The notes: generated by a model not told the origin, from the sequence alone. 45,862 nucleotides of DNA from Acidimicrobiales bacterium (GCA_024638845.1 JAHEJN010000020.1:1-45862); one strand, 5' to 3'; numbered from the stretch's first letter, positions 8,500 through 16,111 are shown. Numbers and translations: made by a program.

Positions 8500-10134
8500 T
8501 CAGCCGACGGGTTCGGGCAACACGCTCACGCTGGAGAAGCACATCTCGTCGACAGTGCCCTCGTTCCACGTGATGTAGCGGGGCTCGGGCAGCTCGACGA
8601 GAGCGCGGTCCCACGTGCATTCGAACCGGATGATGTCGTCGGGTTCGATCGGGATGTCGTCGACGGGGACGTAGTACAGCTGCCACTCGAAGTCCCACAC
8701 GGGGATGTCGAGCAGGATCAGCTCGTCGGGAGTATCCGGGTTGAGCGTCATCCGGTATGCGGCCCCGAACTCGTGCATGTGTCCGAGCACCGAATAGAGC
8801 GTGCCTCGCTGGCCGGCCGGCAGGTCACACGAGCTCGAGAAGCGCGTGCCGTCGAGGTCGTCGTAGTCGTCGACGGTGCCGCCGCACTGATTGATGAGGA
8901 AGTCGGGGATGAACGGGGCGATACCGCCGTACTTGCGACCGATGTCGGCCAGCACGGCGTCTCGGTCACAGAGCGGGCCCGACTCCTCCGGGGTACACGG
9001 CCCTTCGGCCGGTGTCAGGTACGTCCGGCCCGACACTGCCGTCATCGGTGTTTCCCGTTCGGCCAGCTCGGCTGGGTCGACCGTCTCGAACACGAGGACC
9101 GACTGATCCGCCGGCGCCGGACCATCGAAGTGGTAGTGGATCTGGTTCACGATGAAGGCACCGGGCGGCAGGAACAGGCCGTAGCCCTCGGGGTACACGC
9201 GAGGCTGCTGGCCGGGTGCCCATCCGCCGATCGACGTCACCCCTTCGGTCTGGAGGTTCGAGAGGCCGAAGCACGTCCAGCCGGGGCGGCCGTCGCTTCC
9301 GTCCTTACGCGTGGCCTCGGCTCGGCCCTCGGCCGGCACGGTGTAGATGATGGAGTGGTGCACGACCTCGTCCTGATCGGGCTCGAAGGCGATGCCGGTG
9401 ATCCACTCGCCGTCGCCTTCGGGATCGTCGATCTCGTGGATGAGGCAGCGGTAGTCGTCGGGAACCGAGGGATCGCCGGTGTAGGGGGCATTGGCCGGGA
9501 CGACCTGGTCGCGTTCGATGGCCTCGAACGCCTCGGCCCGGGCCGCGAGCGGGGTGTCGGCGGCGACGTCGATCACGCCGCCCTCGGCTGCCCAGGCGCT
9601 GATGATCTCGATGTCGCGATCGGAGAGGGAGATGTCGTGTTCGAACGCGAGGCTGAGATCGGATGCGGGGAAGGGGGGCATGTACCGTGCGGCCGTCACG
9701 AGCCCGATGTCCTCTGCGAGGGCGGCGGCGTCGCCGGCGGTGTCGAGCGGGTTGTGCGGCGAGCCGGGGCCGTCGGTGCGGTGACAGGACACGCATCCGA
9801 TCTCGAGGACGGGCTGCACGTGCTCGGCGAAGGTCACGACCGCCGGTAGGGGTGGTTCGTCGGCGGTGTCGGCGTCGGTGGGTTCGGCCGGAGCCGAGGT
9901 GGCCTCGACGGCCGTGGCGGAATCGGGGTCACCGACGGGAACCTCATCGGCGTTGTCGGGTTCTGCTGGTGATGGGGTCGGTTGTGCGGTGGCGGGCTCG
10001 ACCGCCGCCGGGAACTCGGTTGCGACGTCGTCGCCGTTCGATCCGCCGCAAGCGGCCGCCGAGGCGACGATGAGAGTCAGGGCGGCGACGATGCGCCCGA
10101 CCGGTCGGCCATGCGGTGGGAGATGGTCGAACAT
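8500..10134 (-). CDS. Lipoprotein with a cytochrome c site and a PHM-like copper type II monooxygenase module
   Basis: A 544-residue predicted lipoprotein. The start at 10134 gives a short positive N-terminus, a hydrophobic stretch and the lipobox ASAAAC. A Pro/Ala/acid-rich linker follows, then a haem-c site GCVSCH (Cys114, Cys117, His118). The C-terminal half has the spacing of copper type II ascorbate-dependent monooxygenases such as PHM and dopamine beta-hydroxylase: HH at 259-260 and a His at 333 or 335 for the first copper, HMH at 452-454 and Met531 for the second. Known relatives hydroxylate C-H bonds; the haem could deliver electrons in place of ascorbate. The substrate is unknown. 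It is followed by the sulfatase gene. Confidence 0.85.
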   Translation of the reverse strand: MFDHLPPHGRPVGRIVAALTLIVASAAACGGSNGDDVATEFPAAVEPATAQPTPSPAEPDNADEVPVGDPDSATAVEATSAPAEPTDADTADEPPLPAVVTFAEHVQPVLEIGCVSCHRTDGPGSPHNPLDTAGDAAALAEDIGLVTAARYMPPFPASDLSLAFEHDISLSDRDIEIISAWAAEGGVIDVAADTPLAARAEAFEAIERDQVVPANAPYTGDPSVPDDYRCLIHEIDDPEGDGEWITGIAFEPDQDEVVHHSIIYTVPAEGRAEATRKDGSDGRPGWTCFGLSNLQTEGVTSIGGWAPGQQPRVYPEGYGLFLPPGAFIVNQIHYHFDGPAPADQSVLVFETVDPAELAERETPMTAVSGRTYLTPAEGPCTPEESGPLCDRDAVLADIGRKYGGIAPFIPDFLINQCGGTVDDYDDLDGTRFSSSCDLPAGQRGTLYSVLGHMHEFGAAYRMTLNPDTPDELILLDIPVWDFEWQLYYVPVDDIPIEPDDIIRFECTWDRALVELPEPRYITWNEGTVDEMCFSSVSVLPEPVG

Positions 10135-10168
10135 GGAGCTACCCGTCGGCGATCGGACAATGCGCATG

Positions 10169-10174
10169 AGTCTA
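10169..10174 (-). promoter_or_regulatory. -10 box of the copper monooxygenase/sulfatase unit
   Basis: TAGACT on the minus strand would place transcription start near 10161, giving a leader of about 27 bases before the ATG at 10134, with GGGTAG as a weak ribosome-binding site. This supports choosing the 10134 start over upstream in-frame ATGs. Confidence 0.35.
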
Positions 10175-10221
10175 CGGCACCGGCGCTTCATCTGAACCAC
10201 GGAGCGCAACGCCCCGAGGGA

Positions 10222-12246
10222 TCAGATCGGTTCGACCACGATGGCTTCGATGGCTGGTATCGCCAGACCGTCGATCAGCATCTGCCGGTCGCCGGTGGCG
10301 GAGACGAGAATCACGATGGGGGCCAGCTCGGGGCCCTGTTCGACCCACAGATCGAGCGTGAAGTCGGCGGGTGACGAGCCGACGAGGTGGCGCCACGAGC
10401 GCCCACCGATCTCGGCAGGGTCTTCCTCGGTGATCGTCATGTCGAGCTGGTCGCCCACGACAGAAGCGAGCTGATCGGCTATGAAGGCCGGTCCTCCCAG
10501 CTGCACGATGGCCGTCTCGTCGGTGATCGACGCACTGCGGCTCGACTGGATTCCGGTGGCGTCGGCCGTCCAGCCCACCGGCCGAACGCTCGAGAGGCTG
10601 ACGCCGAAGTCGGCGATGTCGACCGAATAGGGCTCGAGCTCGATCGACTCGATGGGGACGGCAAGGAAGGCCGGCGGTTCGAGTCGGTCGACGCAGGAGA
10701 TGTCCAGGGTGTCGGGCTCGACGATGAAGGCAGCCGCGATCTGCATGCCACATGCATCACTCGTCACTCCGTGGGCGAGCGTCGGGAACGTGACCACTCG
10801 GGCGTTGTCGAGCTGGGTCGCGGCCTGCTCGGCCCACTCGGGTGGCGTCACCGGGTCGAAGTAGCCGGCGAGCAGCAGCGTGGGGATCGACCCGGTGACC
10901 GGTTCGTTCTGGCTGGCCGGTGCCTGTCCGGCCGGCCACGCCTCGCACACCTCGAAGGCGAAGGAGCCGACGTTCTCGGAGGTCTCCAGTGATCGTTCCC
11001 AGAGGACGTCGGTGGGCTGGGCGGCGTCGACCGCCTCGGGGGAGCTGAACGGCACCTCGTCGTGGCAGGCGAAGGAGAACAGCAGCCCGGGCGTGAAGAA
11101 CTCCTCGTTGGTGGCATCGAGACTCAGGAAGCTCTCGGCCACGTCGACGCTGCCGGCCTCGAGGTCGACGATCAGCTCCGGGAGATCGGTGAAGGCGATC
11201 GGGTCGTACAACGCACCGAAGACCATGACGAGCAGTGCGTCGCCGTCGATGAGCACGTCGTCGGTGCTTCCGGTGAGGAAGTTGGTTGCGGTCGCGGGCA
11301 GGGGATCGGCCTCGAGGCTCTCGTAGAGGGCGCGGAATCGCTCGTCGAGGAACGGGAAGCGACCGGCGCAGTCGGTGTCGGCCGCGCAAGCTGCCACCAC
11401 CCGTTCGTAAGAGCGGATCAGCGACGCCTGGGTATCGGCGGTGGCGTCGACCTCGGGAGGGAGCGTCGAGTCGAGAACCGCCGTCCGAACGATGTCGGGG
11501 TGGCGCTTCATCACTTCGAGCCCGAGCCGCGTGCCGTAGCTGATGCCGAAGAGATCGAGCTGATCGACGCCGAGGGCGTGCCGAATCCGGTCGACGTCGT
11601 CGGCGTTGTTCGCCGTGTTGTACTGCCCGAGATCGATCCCGGCGAGGCTGAGCCGCTCGTGGCACGCCGTCAACCCGTCGAGAACGTTCTGTCGGTAGGT
11701 GTCGACGTCGAGGTCGGGTTGGAGGGCCGCCGCGTCGTAGACGGCATCGACCTCGGGGCAGTCGAGCCGGGGCAACGATTGGCCGACACCCCGTTGATCG
11801 AACACGACGACGTCGGCGTGGTCGAGAAGCGGTTCGTATCGGTCGGCGTAGACGAACGGAATGGTCTCGAGCGCGTGGCCGCCGGGACCGCCCTCGAGAT
11901 AGATGGTGGGTGTTGCTGCCGGGTTGTCGGCGGTGCTGACCAGCACCGCCACGGCCAAGTCGACGGTGCCCGTCGACGGATCGTCGTAGTCCTCGGGCAC
12001 GCTCACGGTGCCGCATTCGATCGTCGCGTCGCCGGGCACATCGAACGGGCACGGGCCGGGAACGAAGGTCCCGGCGAGCTCGGCCGAACCCGGAGGCTCG
12101 GATTCGGAACTGTCGGCGGATGGGTCCGTCGTGGCTTCGGGCTCGGGTATCGCCAGGTCGTAGTCGGGGCTGCACGCACCTGCCACCGAGACGGTGATGG
12201 CCATGGCGCCGAGGAGCCGCAGGACGTGCCGCCCGAGGGAAGTCAT
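10222..12246 (-). CDS. Secreted alpha/beta-hydrolase lipoprotein, TAP-like (tripeptidyl aminopeptidase family)
   Basis: A 674-residue predicted lipoprotein. With the start at 12246 the N-terminus is MTSLGRHVLRLLGAMAITVS followed by the lipobox VAGAC. The catalytic part has the family order: YLEGGPGG (oxyanion region), FDQRGVGQS, the nucleophile elbow GISYGTR, and a late region with LLAGYFDPVTPPEWA (Asp) and LAHGVT (His), matching the TAP C-terminal domain. Streptomyces and mycobacterial relatives are exported peptidases or esterases. About 150 further residues after the catalytic domain are not explained by the family and may be a binding domain. A TACCCT -10 box six bases before the ATG indicates a leaderless transcript. 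Confidence 0.87.
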   Translation of the reverse strand: MTSLGRHVLRLLGAMAITVSVAGACSPDYDLAIPEPEATTDPSADSSESEPPGSAELAGTFVPGPCPFDVPGDATIECGTVSVPEDYDDPSTGTVDLAVAVLVSTADNPAATPTIYLEGGPGGHALETIPFVYADRYEPLLDHADVVVFDQRGVGQSLPRLDCPEVDAVYDAAALQPDLDVDTYRQNVLDGLTACHERLSLAGIDLGQYNTANNADDVDRIRHALGVDQLDLFGISYGTRLGLEVMKRHPDIVRTAVLDSTLPPEVDATADTQASLIRSYERVVAACAADTDCAGRFPFLDERFRALYESLEADPLPATATNFLTGSTDDVLIDGDALLVMVFGALYDPIAFTDLPELIVDLEAGSVDVAESFLSLDATNEEFFTPGLLFSFACHDEVPFSSPEAVDAAQPTDVLWERSLETSENVGSFAFEVCEAWPAGQAPASQNEPVTGSIPTLLLAGYFDPVTPPEWAEQAATQLDNARVVTFPTLAHGVTSDACGMQIAAAFIVEPDTLDISCVDRLEPPAFLAVPIESIELEPYSVDIADFGVSLSSVRPVGWTADATGIQSSRSASITDETAIVQLGGPAFIADQLASVVGDQLDMTITEEDPAEIGGRSWRHLVGSSPADFTLDLWVEQGPELAPIVILVSATGDRQMLIDGLAIPAIEAIVVEPI

Positions 12247-12252
12247 GGGCGC

Positions 12253-12258
12253 AGGGTA
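12253..12258 (-). promoter_or_regulatory. Leaderless -10 box for the TAP-like gene
   Basis: TACCCT on the minus strand, six bases (GCGCCC) before the ATG at 12246. It also supports this start codon, which yields a standard lipoprotein signal, over the upstream in-frame ATG. Confidence 0.45.
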
Positions 12259-12408
12259 GCGAGGGAGACGGGCCACGCTGTCGCGCATCGACCCGCCGCC
12301 GAAGCAACGGGCCGATGGCACTGGAGGGGAACCCGCCTCACCGAATGGCTCGGCTGGTTGTCCCTTCGACTCGCCAGGTTGCAGTGCGGTTACATTCAGA
12401 CGTCGCGA

Positions 12409-12436
12409 AATCCTGTGGCGTCGCGCACGCAGGATT
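12409..12436 (-). terminator. Terminator of the predicted selenoprotein gene
   Basis: AATCCTG (12409-12415) pairs with CAGGATT (12430-12436), and the stem continues inwards to a small TCG loop with one wobble and one bulged base. On the minus strand the hairpin begins three bases after the final UGA stop and is followed by TTTCG. It separates this gene from the TAP-like gene downstream. Confidence 0.65.
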
Positions 12437-12439
12437 CGA

Positions 12440-13087
12440 TCAGCCCTTGGCCGCCTTGCGTTGCCGGGTCGACTCGAGGTCGGGCTCGACCAATCGGTCG
12501 CGTTTCAGTTCGCTGAAGTTGTCGTAACGGACGAGCCACGACACGTGCTGCCAGAGCGCACGTGCCTCGTCGGGACCGGCGGTGGGATTGGAGATCACCG
12601 GGCCGAAGATGGCGGGCCCGTCGCCGCCGTCGAGCACGATGGCCGGGACGCCGAAAGCAGCCGTACGTTCGACCAGTGCCTCGTGGTCGGCCAGCAACCG
12701 ATCGAAGGTGCCACGATCGGTCAGGGCATCGGTGAGCCGGTCCGACGGCAGGCCGGCGGCGGAGAGCGCGTCGCGAATGACCTGGTGGTCGTCGAGGTCG
12801 AGCCCGGCGTGGTGTCGGGCCGCACCAAGGGCATGGTAGAAGCGCCCGAGGGCCTCGTTTCCGTCGGTGTCGCGCACCAGCACACAGGTACGGAGCGCAG
12901 CCACTCCACGGGCCGACTCGACATCGAGGTCGGCCATGTCGCCGTGGTGGTTCTGGATAGCCAGCGAGAACACGTCCCACTCGACCTCGAGATCGCCCAG
13001 CTCGACGAGCTGTTCGACCCATATCGAGGTCTGGAAACACCATGGTCAGATGGGGTCGAAATGGAAGTCGATCTTCTCGGTCGGCAT
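12440..13087 (-). CDS. Selenoprotein-type mycothiol-dependent nitroreductase (Rv2466c family, DsbA fold), Sec at UGA codon 14
   Basis: Read through UGA at 13046-13048 the gene encodes 215 residues. The start is [13 protein letters not shown], then UGA, then [14 protein letters not shown]. The Rv2466c family has FDPLCPWC here, so UGA replaces the first, nucleophilic Cys of CPWC. The resolving Cys17 is kept. Downstream, [11 protein letters not shown] (cis-Pro), FGPVISNP and FSELKRDR match the family, and the whole length is as expected. M. tuberculosis Rv2466c uses mycothiol to reduce disulfides and nitro-prodrugs. A hairpin at 13013-13036 fits a SECIS. The normal stop is also UGA (12440-12442). 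TAGGGT lies seven bases before the ATG. The first ATG after the UGA, at 12973, would omit the active site. Nonsense mutation or sequencing error are the alternatives. Confidence 0.85.
13013..13036 (-). promoter_or_regulatory. Candidate bacterial SECIS element
   Basis: Starting 10 bases after the UGA, TTC pairs with GAA and GACC with GGTC, separated by a two-base CA bulge. The apical loop is TCGATATG, or CGATAT if the T-G wobble closes, with G among its first two bases. Stem, loop size and distance fit the bacterial SECIS consensus (loop 16-37 bases after UGA). A second hairpin, CAGCTC-GTC-GAGCTG in mRNA sense at 12998-13012, has a GU-containing loop but lies about 40 bases from the UGA. Structure inferred by eye. 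Confidence 0.5.
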
Positions 13088-13094
13088 CGCACCG

Positions 13095-13100
13095 ACCCTA
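13095..13100 (-). promoter_or_regulatory. Leaderless -10 box of the predicted selenoprotein gene
   Basis: TAGGGT on the minus strand is exactly seven bases before the ATG at 13087, the same arrangement as at several other genes here. It independently supports translation starting upstream of the in-frame UGA. Confidence 0.5.
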
Positions 13101-13136
13101 TCGGGGCCCGCCGGTCGCAAGTCGCGCCGAACCCCC

Positions 13137-13142
13137 GTAGCA
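13137..13142 (+). promoter_or_regulatory. Probable -10 of the rpmB-rpmG operon
   Basis: TAGCAT lies 60 bases before rpmB and would start transcription near 13149, leaving a leader of about 54 bases with a GAGGAAAG ribosome-binding site. It is divergent from the predicted selenoprotein gene promoter. No repressor-type palindrome was noticed. Confidence 0.35.
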
Positions 13143-13202
13143 TGGTCAATCGCTCGCGGCCGAAAGGTGCGCCCACACCAGGCCTGTTCCGAGGAAAGAA
13201 CG

Positions 13203-13439
13203 ATGTCGAAGATCTGTCAGGTAACCGGACGCAAGCCGGCGTTCGGCAACAACGTGTCCCACTCGCACCGCAAGACGCGGCGTCGTTGGGATCCCAACAT
13301 CCAGAACCACCGTTTCTGGGTTCCCTCCGAGCGGCGCTGGATCAACCTCACCGTCTCGGCCAAGGGCATCAAGACGATCAACAAGCACGGCATCGAGAAG
13401 GTGCTGGCCGACATGCGCAAGCGTGGGGAGAAGGTCTGA
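13203..13439 (+). CDS. rpmB: 50S ribosomal protein L28
   Basis: A 78-residue basic protein of the large ribosomal subunit. It begins [21 protein letters not shown], the L28 signature, followed by [11 protein letters not shown] and a [10 protein letters not shown] stretch. Only one cysteine is present, so this is the zinc-free form. GAGGAAAG lies before the ATG. The TGA overlaps the ATG of rpmG (TGATG), which couples the two ribosomal protein genes. Confidence 0.97.
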   Translation: MSKICQVTGRKPAFGNNVSHSHRKTRRRWDPNIQNHRFWVPSERRWINLTVSAKGIKTINKHGIEKVLADMRKRGEKV

Positions 13440-13606
13440 TGCCGGCCGGTTCCGACAAGCGACCCATCATCAAGCTCAAGTCCACCGCCGGGACGGGCTA
13501 TACGTACGTGACCACCAAGAACAAGGTGAATCAGCGCGAGCGCATCGAGCTGAAGAAGTACGATCCCGTCGTTCGCAAGCACGTGATCTTCAAGGAAGAG
13601 AAGTAA
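13439..13606 (+). CDS. rpmG: 50S ribosomal protein L33
   Basis: A 55-residue protein starting [20 protein letters not shown] and ending in [17 protein letters not shown]. The [11 protein letters not shown] and LKKYDP motifs are typical of L33. There is no cysteine at all, so it is the zinc-independent type, matching its partner L28. Its ATG shares a base with the rpmB stop. The HD-domain gene begins 22 bases later. Confidence 0.96.
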   Translation: MPAGSDKRPIIKLKSTAGTGYTYVTTKNKVNQRERIELKKYDPVVRKHVIFKEEK

Positions 13607-13628
13607 CTCTTCCCGTTAGGGAGTGCTG

Positions 13629-14408
13629 ATGCCCTCGATCGACGACGGGCGTGAGATCCTGTCGGCGGTTCTGGTCACCGACGATCCGCGTCCGGGGCTG
13701 TGGGAGTACGTCGACTCCGGTCTGGCCGACGTCTTCGTACCCGAGCTGCCGGCGCTTCGCCTCGAGCAGGATCCGATCCACCGACACAAGGACGTGCTGG
13801 CGCACACCATCGCGGTGACGGCCCAGACGCGGGCCGATCTGAGGCTCCGCCTGGCTGCGCTGTTCCACGATGTCGGCAAGCCCCGCACGCGGCGTATCGA
13901 CGACGAGGGTGTGACGTTCCGTCATCACGAGGTCGTCGGGGCCAAGATGACGCGGAAGCGGCTGCGCGAGCTCGGCTACGACGACGACGTCGTGGACGAC
14001 GTGACCGAGCTGGTCAGGTTGTCGGGACGGTTCAAGGGATTTGCAGCCGGCTGGAGCGACTCGGCCGTACGGCGGTACGCCCGCGACGCCGGGCACCTCC
14101 TCGGCTTGTTGAACGAGCTGGTCCGGGCCGACTGCACCACGCGACACGAACACAAACGGGTGGAGCTCCACGGCCACGTCGACGAGCTCGAAGCTCGTAT
14201 CCATGCCCTGGCCGAGGAGGACCGACGCAATGCCGAGCGACCTCTGCTCGATGGCGGGGCGGTCATGGCCCACCTCGGGATCGAACCGGGTCCCGACGTG
14301 GGTTCGGCCCTGAAGTTCCTGCTCGCGCTGAAGCGCGCCGAACCCGATCTCGACGAGGCAGCCACCACTGCTCGCCTCGACGAGTGGTGGGCGGCCCGCA
14401 GCCGCTGA
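13629..14408 (+). CDS. HD-domain protein related to the C-terminal half of CCA-adding enzymes
   Basis: A 259-residue protein. HRHKDVLAHTIAV, LAALFHDVGKPRTRRI and FRHHEVVGAKM form an HD phosphohydrolase motif set of the kind found after the nucleotidyltransferase domain in CCA-adding enzymes. The later helices (LLNELVRADC, ALEEDRRNAERPLLDGGAVM-like region) fit that RNA-binding tail. The nucleotidyltransferase head is missing, so it cannot add CCA; a phosphodiesterase or phosphatase role is inference. The ATG at 13629 is preferred to a GTG at 13623 because TTAGGGAG overlaps the latter. It probably belongs to the rpmB-rpmG operon and ends three bases before the convergent crotonase gene. Confidence 0.78.
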   Translation: MPSIDDGREILSAVLVTDDPRPGLWEYVDSGLADVFVPELPALRLEQDPIHRHKDVLAHTIAVTAQTRADLRLRLAALFHDVGKPRTRRIDDEGVTFRHHEVVGAKMTRKRLRELGYDDDVVDDVTELVRLSGRFKGFAAGWSDSAVRRYARDAGHLLGLLNELVRADCTTRHEHKRVELHGHVDELEARIHALAEEDRRNAERPLLDGGAVMAHLGIEPGPDVGSALKFLLALKRAEPDLDEAATTARLDEWWAARSR

Positions 14409-14411
14409 ACG

Positions 14412-15209
14412 TCACCCGCCTCGGAACTCGGGCCGCCGCTTCTCGATGAAGGCCCGCACGCCCTCGGCGTAGTCGTCGCTCTCGTAGCACGCCACCCAGA
14501 GCTCCTCGACCCGATCGGGCGAGCGCTGGTGGTCGGGACGAACTCGGTCGGTGAGGGCGAACTTGGCGGCGCGGAGGGTGAGCGGAGCCAGAGCGGCGAT
14601 TCGGGTGGTCACATCGTCGATGGTCGCCTGGAGCTCGAGCTTGGGCACCGGGTGATGAACCAGACCGAGCATGGCGGCCTCGAGCGAGTCGATGACCCGG
14701 GCCGTCAGCACGAGCTCCTTGGCGGTGGCCGTCCCGACGAGATCGGCCAGCAGGCCCAAGCCGTCGGGTGGATAGCCGATGCCGAGCCGGGCCGGCGGGA
14801 CGGCGAAGGTGGCGTCGTCGGCTGCGTACCGCAGATCGGCGCACGCCGCGAGGGCGAGCCCGCCGCCCCGACACGGACCGTGGATGGCGGCGACAGTGGG
14901 CACCGGTGACTCCAGCAACGCCTCGTGGGCTCGGCGTTCCGCGTCGGCGTACGAGCGCCAGTTCGCAGCCGTGCGCAGCGTGGCGAACTCGGAGATGTCG
15001 GATCCGGAGCAGAACGCCGCCGTGCCCGCCCCCGATATCACGATCACCCGAACACCGGCCTCGACGAGCTGGTCGATGGCGGTTGGCAGCGCCTCGTACA
15101 TGGCGAGGCCCATCGCGTTGTGACGACCGGGGCTGTCGATCGTGAGCGTACCGACCATGGCGCGCACGTGGGTGAGGATTCGGCCGGGTGCCGCGACGGG
15201 AGTGGTCAT
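14412..15209 (-). CDS. Enoyl-CoA hydratase/isomerase family (crotonase) protein
   Basis: A 265-residue crotonase-fold protein. The oxyanion-hole segments are AFCSGSDISEF and AAIHGPCRGGGLALAACADLRYA. In classical enoyl-CoA hydratases two Glu residues activate water; here the corresponding region reads FAVPPARLGIGYPPDGLG, with Pro at the first position and Asp near the second, so the exact reaction may differ. The start is set at 15209 (MTTPVAAPGR); an in-frame GTG lies nine bases upstream next to a TATACC box. It is the last gene of the CoA-ester catabolic region and is probably also transcribed from its own promoter. Confidence 0.85.
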   Translation of the reverse strand: MTTPVAAPGRILTHVRAMVGTLTIDSPGRHNAMGLAMYEALPTAIDQLVEAGVRVIVISGAGTAAFCSGSDISEFATLRTAANWRSYADAERRAHEALLESPVPTVAAIHGPCRGGGLALAACADLRYAADDATFAVPPARLGIGYPPDGLGLLADLVGTATAKELVLTARVIDSLEAAMLGLVHHPVPKLELQATIDDVTTRIAALAPLTLRAAKFALTDRVRPDHQRSPDRVEELWVACYESDDYAEGVRAFIEKRRPEFRGG

Positions 15210-15348
15210 GTCGGTCACGGTATAACGGGGTGGTGGCGCGAGCCGTTCCTGCCTGACGCAGCCGGACGGGGCGAGGCGGCGCTGCCCGATCGGATCGCCG
15301 CGCTTCGTCGGGGGTTCGACGGTGGGTTCGCCGCCTGCTGAGCCGGTG

Positions 15349-16092
15349 CTACTGGAGGCTTCCGGTCTCACCACCGTCGACCGCGATGGCCGCACCGGTG
15401 ATGAAGCCGGCATGCTCGCCGCACAAGAACGCCACGACCGCACCGAAGTCGTCGGGGTCGCCGAGATGTCCGACCGGAATGGCCGCCGCCGCGGCGTCGA
15501 CATTGTCGCCGACCAGGTCGAGGAGCCGGCTCGTACGGTGACTGCCGGGCTGAACGGTGTTCACGGTGACGCCGCTTCGGGCCACTTCGAGCGCCAGCGT
15601 CTTCAGATACGACGTGACGGCCGCGCGCACGGTGTTCGACAACACCATGTCCGACATCGGCTCGCGTACCGATTTCGACGTGACGCCGACGATGCGACCC
15701 CACCCTCGGTCGACCATCTCGTCGATGACTGCGGTGCACATCGTGACCGCCGACTGGAGCATCAGATCGACAGCGTCTCCGAGCTCGGCGGCGCCCAGCA
15801 CGCGGGCCTGGCCCCGCGGGGGGCCGCCACTGTTGGTGACGAGGATGTCGACACCGCCCAGATGCTCGTGCGCACGGGCGATGAACGACGTGGCACCATC
15901 GAGGGTGGAGACGTCGGCTTGAATCGCATGGGCACCAGGAAGCTCGTTGGCGGCGGCGACGAGGCGATGGGGATCGCGGCCGCAGATCACCACGTCGCAG
16001 CCTTCGTTCACCAGCGCTTTGGCGGTGGCGAACCCGAGACCCGATGACGACGCCGCGACGACGGCCCGCTTACCTGCAATACCCAGATCCAT
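15349..16092 (-). CDS. SDR family oxidoreductase lacking the canonical Tyr-x-x-x-Lys
   Basis: A 247-residue Rossmann protein of normal SDR length. The cofactor loop is VVAASSSGLGFA, and LVTNSGGPP corresponds to the NNAG motif. In the catalytic region, GVTSKS has the Ser, but the usual YxxxK is replaced by SNTVR in MVLSNTVRAAV. The same change occurs in a recognisable SDR subgroup with LSNS-x-R sequences, so it is probably not decay. The reaction is uncertain. TAGGGT seven bases before the ATG implies its own leaderless promoter although it lies just after the nitronate monooxygenase-like gene. Confidence 0.85.
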   Translation of the reverse strand: MDLGIAGKRAVVAASSSGLGFATAKALVNEGCDVVICGRDPHRLVAAANELPGAHAIQADVSTLDGATSFIARAHEHLGGVDILVTNSGGPPRGQARVLGAAELGDAVDLMLQSAVTMCTAVIDEMVDRGWGRIVGVTSKSVREPMSDMVLSNTVRAAVTSYLKTLALEVARSGVTVNTVQPGSHRTSRLLDLVGDNVDAAAAAIPVGHLGDPDDFGAVVAFLCGEHAGFITGAAIAVDGGETGSLQ

Positions 16093-16099
16093 TCCCCGG

Positions 16100-16105
16100 A
16101 CCCTA
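16100..16105 (-). promoter_or_regulatory. Leaderless -10 box for the SDR gene
   Basis: TAGGGT on the minus strand, seven bases (CCGGGGA) before the ATG at 16092. It makes the SDR gene a potential start of a separate transcript inside the catabolic region. Confidence 0.45.
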
Positions 16106-16111
16106 GTGGCG

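Noticed and set aside
13046-13048. UGA as a simple nonsense mutation or sequencing error
   Set aside because: It falls exactly on the residue Sec replaces in redox selenoproteins, flanking sequence is intact, and a SECIS-like hairpin and upstream promoter are present. It remains the main alternative and needs a check for Sec machinery.
12461-13606. Open frame of 381 codons on the plus strand across the predicted selenoprotein gene
   Set aside because: Only its last 55 codons (rpmG, from 13439) are real. The rest is antisense to the conserved nitroreductase sequence and has no recognisable motif; long antisense frames are common at this GC content.
15276-15301. GCGGCG/CGCCGC hairpin between the SDR and crotonase genes
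   Set aside because: The loop is 14 bases, the arms are simple GC triplets expected by chance at this composition, and no T-tract follows.
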